Assembly: GCF_000524195.1 (NCBI RefSeq)
Contig: NW_020170392.1
Coordinates: 161,719-225,718 of the forward strand
Source: Echinococcus granulosus
Lineage: Eukaryota > Platyhelminthes > Cestoda > Cyclophyllidea > Taeniidae
DNA length: 64,000 bases
Direction of reading: 5' to 3'
Within the stretch, counting starts at the first letter, position 1. Each line of letters begins with the position of its first letter. Position numbers and translations under genes: made by a program. Below, in pieces: positions 1 to 11,370 of the stretch. The notes under the pieces are model-generated. The model did no database searches. It had not been told where the DNA came from and was given only the letters and a program-made list of their open reading frames with translations.

Positions 1-132
1 ATAAAGCGACACTAGCCGTGATAACGAACCATTCGGAAATGTTCCTTACCGAGCTTTATACTGTACCTTTATGGAGATTTCAATGAAGTGAACACGCGAT
101 ACTTCTCCCGCCCCCCACTAGCAAGATCGAAC

Positions 133-168
133 ACAGATAGACAGATAGATAGATAAATGGATAGATAT
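133..168. repeat. GATA-type microsatellite, imperfect
   Basis: Short run of GATA units with GACA and AATG interruptions. It is seen directly; no function is inferred. Confidence 0.8.
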
Positions 169-169
169 G

Positions 170-262
170 GCGAGGTAGCACTAAAAAATGGCTTTGCTTT
201 TAGGCCAGTGTTCTCTCGGCTAGCGATGGACATACGTGATGGTCCTGCACATTCCCCTTCCC
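170..262 (-). repeat. Dispersed repeat R2, copy 1
   Basis: The reverse complement of this stretch matches 6547-6640 closely over about 75-90 bases. The match includes a shared core reading CACGTATGTCCATC and a shared CAAAAGCA/TAAAAGCA block. The similarity is visible by eye, with small indels. Both copies carry short open frames that resemble each other, but there is no start, domain or splice context, so the conservation is probably at DNA level. It may be part of a mobile element; its ends are not defined. Confidence 0.55.
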
Positions 263-1364
263 CCAAGCAGTTCCCAATTAGGAAGAAACCCTGGATCCAG
301 TAGAAATGTCAAGAGGGGTCAGCAATTTTATGATCAGATGTCATCTCAGTTACATGTAAATCTGATGGCCAATGCGGCTAGTTTGTGGACGTTTCCATTA
401 TGGTACTGACTATGTTGTGATAGCCGAGGTGGGAGATTGGCCAAGAGTAGCGCTGAGGACGCCGATCAAAAGGAAAGGGAGCTACGTAATAATTTGTTTG
501 TCTACCTTGTCGTTTTGGTTGCGGGGGCACTGAAGAGCACGGCCATTATACTTCTACCCAGTGGCATGGCATCCGGGACATGCCGGTGCCGCCCTCTCCC
601 AGCACCTCTGTACGTCGGCCATACGTATTCCACCCTAGTAATGTCTTCCTTCACCTTTAGGGAAGACTGGGTGCATTACACATTTTAAAACGCACTTACT
701 TATATTTAAGATTTTTTTCACGTTTAATTTTAACTAGAAGGACACTTGAACGCAAGTTACGTCGTGTTTTGACAAGTATTCATTGAGGCCATTTCCACAT
801 AGAATTGATAAACAGGAGTAACAATCCACTTAAATTCTCCATACTTTTGCAGGAAAATCTTCCTCTAGTAGATTACACTTAAGAACAGCAACAGTTGTGA
901 TTGCAAAAATAATAAGATGAACTGAGACATGGCATCCTTAAAATTAAACACCATGTTTTTGAGAGCTTTCCCTAAATTTATAGAAAAAATTTACATGTAG
1001 TGCTTTAAACGTAGTTCATTATTTTGCGCTCATGCCATCTCTTGTATGGCTATATGAACGTTTTCCCCGGTAAGGCAGTTTGAATTGTGTTGAAAAGATT
1101 TCAACCACATCAGACTGGTCAAATTTGATGTTGCCTTCAGCTTTCAATTTGGTGAATCACCCTTTCTTGTCGGTGGATGCGGCGAACAGACAACACATTT
1201 TGTTACAGCCGGCTTATTAACGTTGTCACTCAAAAGATGTTTACTTAAGGATGCAAAAACGGCGAAGTCACTTGCAGTTGTGACTTTGCCTGCCGCCGGC
1301 ATTTCATTGTTTGGTGAAACGTCACGCCACTATCGTGGTTTGTGCTGCAGCGCCCCAAGTCTCC

Positions 1365-1462
1365 CCCAAAGACGAAAGGAGACACAATACCAGATCTGGG
1401 GGCTACTGCCGTGGTACGGAGGCCATGCCGCCTTAAGCGTCTGCGAAACCAAAACAAATAGT
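1365..1462 (+). repeat. Dispersed repeat R1, truncated copy
   Basis: Contains the R1 core GCTACTG-CCGTGG-ACGGAGGCCATGCCGCC, followed by GCGAAACCAAAACAAA. Compared with the other copies it lacks the middle segment around AGTACAAA-GGAGGCC, so it carries an internal deletion. Confidence 0.6.
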
Positions 1463-4400
1463 TAAATAACTAGTCGTAAATCAAAAACTCCTCCACAGGA
1501 TCTATGTCTGAATAGAAATTTTAGATCCAGTATAACTTCGTCAGTCGGTCAGTATTTATGGTAGTCCCAATGACTACATTTTTCGCCTTGTCTACCCAGC
1601 CCACTTCCTTATCCGTGTACCAAAGTTTACCTCTAGGATAGCTTTACTAATTTTTCCTCTGCAGGAAGAAGATAATGCCTTGCATTCATGGCTGACACCG
1701 CTTAATTAAATGTGAGTTTCGCTTATAAGAACCATTATCTTCTTCAAATTTTCTTCCTTAACGTTTGGGTAATCGTGACTAAAAAGTATCAAGATTGGTA
1801 GCATATTACCGGTTTCAACAGCTTTATTTTTATTTCTTCTAACTTGCGTTATTAACTTTCAACTCTGGGCCTCCCGCTCCTGCCTACCGTAGTCCTAGGA
1901 CCTACTAACGTAGAGAAAGTAACCTTTAAAATACAAATAAATAAAAAATTTTAGTTGAGGTAGCCCTTTGGCAACAAAAACGTTGGATGCAAGCGTAAAC
2001 ATTCGTAGGTTTAAATAATTTATAAATTGGGAGGAATGATAAATGGCTGCTATGGAGCATTGAATTCTATCGTAGTGCTTTCTGGGTGAAAAACTGAAGT
2101 GGGTGAATGTTTGAATGTACCAGTTGGGCTAGAGACGGTCAGTAAATGCGATCCTCTCAATGGATCGGACGCCATCGGTTTCCGAGGAGGAAATGTACCC
2201 TGAACATATCCAACGGAGATATTTGTACCCCTTCATTCATAATCACTCAATGAGGCATTTCCTCATCCAGCTCGTCTGCTCCATTCAGGGGTATGAAGGC
2301 TGCAGTGGAAGAGAGAAACACCTAGCCTAAGACAGGGATTTCTCGAATTGCAGTGCAAACTGTTAAACAAATTCGACGCAGGTCTAAGCAAATCGTCTAG
2401 AGATGTCTAATCCGTTTCATAATCGGCTTAACTGCTACAGGAATTTGTTTCAGTTACGTGCGACGAGGATAAGCAAGGCGGTCGAATTCACCACCGACCC
2501 TTACGAAACGGAAAGAGCAAATTCAGGGGTCCGCACCTCAAACCTCCATTTATCTGCTCCAGAAATATGATGTACCCAATTTAGCCATTCTGATTAATTT
2601 AAAATATTAGCTGATTTTATGAATCCTAATAAAGCTAATCGTCTACCCACTTGTAATACTTATTTTGTTTTAATGTGCCTTTCAGGGAGGAGGCAATCAG
2701 GAAATTCGAACCTCGTAACCGGGTCGTCCTCTCCCTTACCTAGTGACTGCGGCTCCCCCCCTTCTTGAATATTGTATTTTCCCTATCCATCTTGTCACCT
2801 TTAATAAAGATGTCCAAAGCGAATCAACCGGGCTTGTCTAGGAACGCTAGGAATTGGGAAGCGGAGACCGAGGAGCCTCGCTCCACACACTGATCAGCAA
2901 AGGGGTCGCAAGGAAGGCGGTTGTTCGTGTTTAAGCTTGTTCTGTTTTGAGCAAAAACTAGCCACCCATTCTATTTGCGAATAAGGTAAAAAGTGGACAC
3001 TACGGGAGGAAGGAGGAAAAGAAGAAAATTCGAGCCGCAGTGTCACACTTTCTATTGATCTAAGCTTGTTGTTCTGCACGGAGGTATGGTAATTTTCACT
3101 CGAACGGGACACTCCCGTTTGTTCTAGATTTACCCAAATTAAGTCGCTCGTTTACTGTAGTTTCTCTTAGGTAGAAGCAATCTGCATGTAAAATTACATG
3201 CACTTTGGTGAGAGAGGGGGAAATTCAGCATTATTCAAAGTTTTCTTTTTTGAACAAGCAAGACATGACTCCTTCAAGTTATTGTTTACTAGATATATTT
3301 GCCCTTGTAATAAGACAGTACTATTGGTTTTAATAAATTTACAAGCGTTTTACATTTGCTTCCCTACACCCGCATTATGGTTGCGCTGTCATGCATTTCG
3401 TATAATTAGTAGTCTCAAAATAAAAGTAATAGTTCAAAAACACCAAAATTAGTGTTTTGTATGTCCTGGAAAAAGGCATGCCCTGATTTGTTGTAGCTGT
3501 TTTTGTTGAAATATCAAGGTTGTTGCTAATACCAATGGCCTTGAATTGGCAGTATTCTGGGTTGTTTCGCAGCCTCCCATTGGTGAAGGAGACTGACTTT
3601 CAAAAAGTGTTCGTGTGATTGTTTACGAGTGCGCCAATCTACACCTTCTAGAAGGTTTTCTTTGTTCTGATCCCCTATACCATATTAAAGGCTTATAATT
3701 TATTTCATTCATGAGTTGCCCTTGCGAAGGATTAACTGCTGCTACTCTTTTCGGAATAATTCTTCATTTATAATGCGTTGTAACCTAGATGGCATGATCA
3801 TTTGCCTCATTTGCATAAATAACGCCTCAAGCCCACTTCGACTCAATTCACGCAAAAATATTCAACAATACCCAGAGATTGAAATATAGAATAAATAGGT
3901 GGGAATCATAAAGTTTAGTGGTCACCACGTTTGCTGCATATTTTGTATTTCCTCGAAGATTGATTTGGTGAGTGTTATTGGGGGGAAGGTATACCCTTTT
4001 CATCGACCCTGATCAAGTAGACTGGTTGTAGTTATGGTGACGAGTACGCGTGTGCTGCTCTCTTACAGGCTCTCTAAACTGTTCACCAAACTGGAAGTAG
4101 ACGGGAAAGGGTTGATGTGTCGTGGTGCCTTGCTGCCAAGTTCTCCGTATGGGTTTTAAGTAGGTCTGCTGTAAACGCTGCCTCTGCTGTGGCTGAGGCG
4201 CTGGTGACCTGACAGGAATTGCGTGTGCTCTATCTCTGCTGCAGCTTTGGGTAGGCCTGGAAGATGTGGATTAGGGAGATCGATCCACACAAACCTCGCT
4301 AGTGTCATTCACACCATTACTTTCCATATTTCAGGTCAGTGAAGGTCATTGGTACAACGCGGAAGGTCTACCAGTTAGCCTTAACAGAAAGTTCACGTTC

Positions 4401-6149
4401 GACATATTAATAGTAGGAAAAATAAATGTGGTAGTCTTCAGTGGTTTGACGAAATGAGACTGATTTTTCCTCTAAAATCGAGGTCCGATTTCTTCGAACT
4501 GTTCTCTAAGATTGAAGCGGAATTTGAAATAATGACATTTTGGCTTGCCACTCGTCTCGTCCTTTCATCTATGTTTGGTAGGCCTCCATGCATCTTCTCA
4601 TCATTTTGTTAAGCTGGAAGGCAAAATAATTCCTTTTAAGGGTTTTAATGTACATGTTTGCATTCGTCCTTAGGTGAATTAAACAAAGGACTCTGACGCC
4701 GTACCGTAGGTACCTATGATTCAAACCTTCTTCGGTACCTTTGACACCCCTTATCAAATCTGGAAACCCTCCATTTGATCGTTGGATGCGGATCGCCGTC
4801 TTATTAGCCGCACTTCAGTGGAGTGGGTTTTGCTTCCTACGTATCCCCATAGTACATTTGTGGTACTTGCTCCATTACTCAACTCACCTGTCATTCTTTT
4901 AGAGACAATACCATGGTACTCACTTATTGATGCTCATTTCTTCTTTAAACTGCTCGCATGCAAAAGTATCCAAAGGACACATTTTCCAGGTTGTTAAGAT
5001 CCCATCAATAGTTGCAATTAGTCAGGGCATGGTTCGTACCTCGGATAGCAAAAAGGTATTCAATGCAGTTAAATGCAATCCTGCGAAAAGGCCGTAAAAT
5101 CTTTAAAATGTCCTTCGAAAAGATGCCACGCTCCATAGTTTTGAATGCAGAAAATTACGCTCCGGTAGGTTACCCCATTTGGTGGTTGTCGAAATTTAGG
5201 ATGTGTCAACTTTACCACGCACTTGATTTTCATGCCACCGCATTTATTTTAATTCGTGAACATGTTAAACCAACGCTATGAGAAATTAAATGTTCATTAG
5301 GCCACCGCCCTTGCTCTGTTGCAATTTAGAGGAAAATTTAATCCGCCTCTACCTACATACTGCCTTCCTCTGTAAGCTCTTTGACTCACTCCCAGGGCAA
5401 GCCTGCTTCTGCAGAGGAAAGGAAGCAGCTATTTTAGTCATCCATTTGGGCGGAGCCGTAGGGAGCGGCCTTTTTGCTTCCATCTGATTAAGTCATTCAG
5501 CCGGGGACAGATTTGTCATGCAGACAAATGCGCCTCCCGAGGTATCTTACGTCCACTAAGGTACAACATCCGCCCTAGAGTTTCACAAAGGGCTTAATCA
5601 CTTGCTCTAGCGCAGTATCTGTGACATACTTCAAGCTATTAATCCACCGTAGTAATCCCGTTAACGTTATCCTTGACGGGAACCTCATGCTATGTATGAT
5701 ATATGTGTGCAGTTGGCAAACTTTCGCATTAGAAGAACATCAGGGGAATTTCTGCTAAAATTAATGAGTTTGCTCCTGCATTTTTCATTAACCTGTCAAG
5801 AAGTTGGCCAACAACTCATTTAAGTGTCAAAACTTTCCTGGAAAACGAGAATCGCGGAATTCTGATCTGTCGTAACCATATTTCCCCTAATTTCCTCAAA
5901 TTTATTTCCTCCTTGAATGATGGCAGACAAATATGCCAAGAAATTTAGTGCTAATTGGAGCACTCGTTTCTCTTCACATTTGAATCTTTTTTAGTAAAAT
6001 GTGCCATATAGGATAGAATAATGTGCCAATAAATCAAATCCAAGCTACTTTCCCTAAGGAAAAGAACTCGGGTAATTTTGTTGTTACTTAGCGGAACAGT
6101 GATTTACGAATATTCGATGTTCATTCGGAGTGCTCCGAGTCTGCCCTTA

Positions 6150-6296
6150 AGCCGAAAGAAGCAATATACTAGGGCAGAATAGGTGTTGCCGACACACAGA
6201 AGGGCTGAGGGGCTGATTGCATGGTCAGAAGGTCATGCCGCTGAGCGGAAGTACAAACGTGAGGTCTTAGGTGCCCGCAAAACCAAAACGAAGACT
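6150..6296 (+). repeat. Dispersed repeat R1 copy
   Basis: Shares with the other R1 copies the order GACGAAAGAAG-CATA, then a GGGCAGAAT block, then GTCGACACAGAGAAG-like sequence, then a GCATGG-C-GAAGG-CATGCCGC core. It ends in GAGG-CTTAGGTGCC followed by ACCAAAACGAAG. Same orientation as all other copies. Confidence 0.65.
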
Positions 6297-6546
6297 TGAA
6301 TTAACCAAAGAAGTACTACACTGCCTCCCTCTTCTCTTTTTGAACGTCATCTCCAGCGCTCCTCTTGGTCAAACTCCCACCTTGGCCATCACAACGTGGT
6401 CAGTACTGCAAGAAAATGCACCCACAAACCAATTGCGGCAATCATCGAATTTGGGCGCAGCTGAGAAGATATCTGACTGCAACGTCACTGACCCTTCTTG
6501 CCAATTCTGCTCAATCTGGGCTTTCGTGCTTTTTGAAAGCTGAATT

Positions 6547-6640
6547 GGTTGGAGGGGAAATGTGCAGGCCACCACGTATGTCCATCACTAGTCGGCAGAA
6601 CAATTGTCCAAAAGCAGTCATCTAATAGGGGCGATATTTG
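6547..6640 (+). repeat. Dispersed repeat R2, copy 2
   Basis: Matches the reverse complement of 170-262. It lies about 250 bases downstream of an R1 copy, so R1 and R2 might be two parts of one larger element; with only two R2 copies visible this cannot be decided. Confidence 0.55.
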
Positions 6641-7060
6641 AAATAGTTTCATGGGAATGATGTTTCCCGTCTGTTCCTCCTGCACACTTTTTTCTTACTT
6701 CACTGCTGCCCAGCCATACCTATCTTGGCTCTACCTAGCTAGTAGAGAGGTGGGGGAGATGTCGTGTGCTCACTTAGTTGATGTCGTCATCGAGATTCCG
6801 TAAGCTGCTCCGTAATGAACGACCATGGCTTTGTCGCTTTGGTTGTGAATAGCACTCCTGCAGAAAGTGGGACTGTGGTAGTTGCCATCTTCATTTTTAA
6901 CTCCTCCTAGGGTTTATCACATACTATCCCACCCGCGGTTCATGGTCTTCTTCCTTCACGTTAAGCTTTTGCATTCAGTGTTTGAAATCGGGGAAGATAC
7001 CCTCTAGGTTTAGATTCGCTTTCCGCTGCCACCAATATTACTCCCAGAGAGTTCTCTGAG

Positions 7061-7210
7061 GACGAAGGCGACGTAATATTAGGGAAGAAAATGTATTACT
7101 TACGTAGAGAATGGGTTGGGAATTACTGGCATGGCCTAGAGGCTACGCCGCCCGGCGGAAGTACAAAGGCGGAGCCTTAAATGTCCGGGAAATCAAAATG
7201 AAGAGTCGAG
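7061..7210 (+). repeat. Dispersed repeat R1 copy
   Basis: Same block order as the copy at 6150. The core reads TTACTGGCATGGCC-GAGGCTACGCCGCCCGG, and it ends in GGAGCCTTAAATG followed by AATCAAAATGAAG. It lies only about 770 bases from that copy, in tandem orientation. Confidence 0.65.
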
Positions 7211-8716
7211 CAATTATTAAAGTATCACGGGTAATTGTTGCTTCCTAAAGTCAAATCAACCTCATTTAAAAGTTGCTTGAAAAGTTTGAACATCCGGTTG
7301 AAAATAGTTTGCATTCTAGCCTTCTTTAAGGTGTAACTTTCAGCTTTACTCGCGGGGATCGGCCTATGTACCCGCCTCGGAGACAACACAATCACTTGGC
7401 CTTAATTATGCCGCTTTGGACGGGTCTACCCAATCAAACTTGCAAGCCTGCTTGACATTTCATGTTGCTTACTCAATGTCATTTCTACTAAGCTACATAT
7501 TGCTTTCCCAGGTCAGTGAGTTACCTAGGCGACTACAGTTATACCGGTTATAATCCTCTTGTGCATGAATTGGTTTGCTAACACAGCAGATCTGTTATGG
7601 ATAATTTTTATTAAACATTGGCTTTCGTCATCTATGGATGGCACCCGTTTGAAGGGTAGCACAAGTACTCGGATACATTTTCCCTCCCATCTACCCAATA
7701 GTCTGCCTGACGTTCTGTATATTGACAATCTGACCGCTTCGGGAGCTATACGTTTTATGATGCTCTAGGTAGGATTTTGGTGCCTCATCGGCTGGATAAT
7801 GCGTCAGTATCACAGAAGTAAAGGATCTGTTGTGAATAGATGAATTTTGGAGACACATAACAAACGGGCTGTCGAAATTTTGCTCTCGGATTCTACTTGA
7901 TGGTCTGTATTACCATGCTTGAACTAATCAAAATTTGGTAATCAGCAACTGCCTATTCAGTGATGTGTAGTAGTATCCATAGAATTTACCATCCCCAGTG
8001 AACTTTTGATAGGCGAAATATGACTACCATAGTACACTGTCTAGCCCTTAGAACCACTTTCCAAATTAACCCGTCTGCAATGGGATTGGGGAAGGTGATA
8101 CTTAGAAATACTACCTAAAACTGCGAGATATACCAGCGCCACCACTGAATAGAGGCGCTAACTCGATGCGATGTTAATCCATCATTAGATCATTTTTCTG
8201 CCTCGTAATTGATTGAGATTGATGGGGAGGCTTGCGACACCCGAAACAGAAGAGTGGACGCGCCTCAAAACACACACAATAGAATTATTTTTTGCTTTAA
8301 TTGTGTGTTTAACTGCCCAGGCCTCCTTAGCCACCCTTAAATCGGCTATGCGAATGTCATCTATGCTAATAGGCTCCCAACTCCTCTCTGTTATTTATAT
8401 AAAGTAGTCGACCAATGATATCTTTAGAGATAACTTGGACACTACATACTATTATCTTAAGGAGGATGGATATTCATGGCCCTAGATCACAACTCCTTTA
8501 AATTGCTGAGACATCAAAGGCGCGCCCCAGATACAGAGTGCATATAAAGACACCATAAAAACAGCAGCAGCAGGAGATGAAGAACGTCCACTTTTTGCGT
8601 GAACCAACGTCGTTGACCGCGTTTTTGCTTCCATCTACAACCGTTAAACCCTCTCCGCCCGCCCTTCGTCCCGTCCTATGTTACATACAAATCTGCATAA
8701 CTATCTCCCCTCCCCT

Positions 8717-8731
8717 CCCCCCCCCCCCCCC
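8717..8731. repeat. C15 homopolymer in a C/T tract
   Basis: Fifteen consecutive C preceded by CCCCT units. Similar tracts occur at about 27.28, 29.27 (C12) and 44.9 kb (G12). Length in a homopolymer may be unreliable in the assembly. Confidence 0.9.
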
Positions 8732-9700
8732 ACCTCCTCCATTTTAATGCGACGACGAGGCACGTTTTATGACCCGCAGGAAGACTGAACTTTCACTTGA
8801 TTTTATTGATCCTATATACCTCCTTGATTGCCACGACTTCTTGCCATTCTCGAGAGCATTTCACTTCCTCCACTCCAACAAGGCAACTTTGATCTTGGTA
8901 TTCTCAAGTCAGTGACTTCTTATAATATTTTTAGGCACAAATTCTTGTAAGTTCACCCATTTGCAGCTGCCTTTTGGATTTAATTGTGCAAGAAGTCGGA
9001 GTTCATTTCCTCACCTCATAGATGCGTTCTGAAAGGGTTTATGTGGGTGTTCACTAACCCACCGATCAAAGTGTTGTGAAAGCAACGGAGGAAAGTGTTC
9101 GAGACAGTAGAAACGCCACATATAGCTCAAAATGTCCAATCATGCCATTTTGGAGGATTGCTGGGCTTGCTAAGTTTGATTATTTCCAGAGAAAGGAAAC
9201 AAATGGGTACGCACGCACATGCAGCATAGTATTTAAGTAAGGCAAATAATGCCTCAAATACACAAAAGAATGTTTCCATTCTAACGAAATGCTTCTGCCG
9301 CCTGCTGTTCAAAGTAATTCATGGTGAATGGTCCCGTGGATAACAATGCTGGTGTCATGTACTACAGCTCTCAAAGTTGGTACAACAGCGAGTAACGGAC
9401 CTTTTAATTAGTGTATTCGGCAAATTGTAGGCCGGCGGTGAAAAGTGGGATGATTTTCGAGCTACAAATCCACGATCAGCTTTTGCTAACAACGGTTCCC
9501 GTGCAGCTTCATGCTCTTTCTCACAGTAAATGGTAGTACTTTAGTGTAATCTTCGCTGCGTATGGAAGAAAATTTGCTTTTTTTATTGACTATCACAGCA
9601 TAGCTGCATTGGTACAGAACATACTTTGGTTGTGAGGAGGAACTTACCTCGAGGATAGGCCCCTGTACAGGCATATTGTCGCTGCCCAAGAATTTCCTGA

Positions 9701-9824
9701 AGATGAAAAAAGGCATAATGCTGGGGCAGAAAGGGTTGGGGCCACTGATATGGCCCGAGGGCTAGCCCACCCGGAGGATGTAAAATAGTGGAGGCCCAAA
9801 TTGGCCCCTTCGCCAAAACAAGCC
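9701..9824 (+). repeat. Dispersed repeat R1 copy
   Basis: Contains AGGCATAATGCTGGGGCAGAA, then CCACTGATATGGCCCGAGGGCTAG, then AATAGTGGAGGCCCAAATTGG and a terminal GCCAAAACAAG. It is one of the most complete 3' halves of the family. Confidence 0.65.
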
Positions 9825-10800
9825 ACCAATGTATTGCAATATTTCCTGCTGAACGACTGATGGGCACTTGTCGACTTGTTAGCGCTTATTATGAATCCTT
9901 ATTATCAGTGGATGGAGGAATTTAAATGATTAGAAGGTAAGGTTTCAACTGCCCCAAGTCGTGAAAAGCAGCCATCAGTTAGGTTTACAGGTTGGTTCAA
10001 GGAAATGTTGCCGCACTATTTTAAAGTACATTGGTTTAACACGCCACCTGTGACCTAGAGAGTACCGTGGCCTATCAACATCGGAACATATTCAAGCCAC
10101 GGGCAGTTGAATGAATCTTCTTTAGTAAATAAGTTTGCACTACCTGTTCGTTGAGGCACTAAACACTAGTACACCTCCCATCTTGTGTTAAGACTTTGTT
10201 CTGAAGCAACGTGTCTAAGTAGTAGAAGTAACTTCTCCTTTCGCTTCACCTCTAACCGAAATGGCCCAATGTACTAGACATTATACTGAAATACACTTTT
10301 TCCATAGGGGAATGAAAAAATCCATGTGTCTGGCAAAAATGGGTGTCTTCTGTCTCATGAATAATGGTCGAAAGCATCGAGTGGTGGATTAAGTGTTGGA
10401 CCGAGCGGAATTTGGAGGAAAAAAGTCAAATCAAAAAATAGCAAATACAAATCACTCAAGTTGTAGACACAACAAATGCTGATGTTTATGCCTGACAAAA
10501 GGCTGCGTGCATGTACGAAAAAAATTCGTCAAAAGTTAATACAACATACAAAGACTACACACCTTTAAGTCTATCAAAGTGTATTGACAATCACTTCCAA
10601 CCCGACTCATCGAAGGACCACTTTGGTATTTATCGTCAAGAATTATTGTGGAAATGGTAAATATTGTGAAGCTGCTATAAGTGACGCCCAACTACACATT
10701 GACAACACTTGGTGAATTTCGAATTTGACGTTTCCTCAAGCCATTCCTGATGGAACCGATCACGGCGGTGGAACTACAAATCTCACATTAATCGACTTAG

Positions 10801-11370
10801 GGATAAATTAAGCGATTCAAGTGCGAAACGTTCACCCGTTGTTATGCTATGGTAGTCATCTACCACTTGGGAGGGGGGGGTTGGCGAGACCTACACCCCA
10901 CCCCCAAAAGAGACCTTTCCGACTTAATAAATCTTACGCCTCAAAGGCTTGGCGCAATTGCGCGGACATTCGAAGCCACCAGGCGCGTCGAGGTAGCCGC
11001 CCAGTCAGTCAGACACCTGTCTGGTTTATTTATTGCCATCGGTGCCTGCGCTCAGGTCCGAATTGAAACCGAGCTGAGTAGAGCAGAGGCTTTTGTCTCC
11101 TCAGGCACGAGCGCGCACCGACTCGCACACCACGTCTGGGAAGCGGGTCAGCAGTTGGTGGCGCGTAGTTGCAACAACGAGGGCTTCCCACGAAGAAACA
11201 CTTCGGAACATCAGTACCTCCTACCGGAAAATGCTTTTCACCCAAATTGCATGTTTGGCATTCACTATTACAGTGTCCTTACAGGGCTTTCTGACGAGCT
11301 GCATTAACTTGCGCTTTCCTCCCGTCAAAGTGTCTGCTTATGGCCACAGACGGGGAGGTGAAGGGAGGTA
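10801..11370. other. GC-rich patch without a defensible gene
   Basis: This patch has visibly more G, C and CpG than its surroundings, including a G8 run. It carries a plus-strand open frame of about 150 codons (10849-11307). That frame has no recognisable domain, no splice context and low-complexity composition, and a few random frames of this length are expected in 64 kb. It could be a promoter or first exon of an unseen transcript. Confidence 0.3.

Larger units (their letters stand above)
1..10800. other. Intergenic stretch with dispersed repeats
   Basis: I see no gene here. All open frames are short, lack splice-site support and match no family I recognise. The stretch contains R1 repeat copies at about 1365-1462, 6150-6296, 7061-7210 and 9701-9824, R2 copies at 170-262 and 6547-6640, a GATA microsatellite and a 15-base C run. 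Isolated exons of a diverged gene could have been missed. Confidence 0.5.

Noticed and set aside
2690..2790. GGTTCGAATT on the minus strand, like a tRNA T-loop
   Set aside because: The flanking bases do not pair as a T-stem and no other tRNA arms can be drawn.
9590..9612. TATCACAGC, the 5' start of the miR-2 family
   Set aside because: The match stops after nine bases and no hairpin precursor is visible.
10849..11307. 152-codon plus-strand open frame
   Set aside because: It lies in a GC-rich patch, has no domain, signal or splice support, and is within the length range expected by chance in 64 kb.
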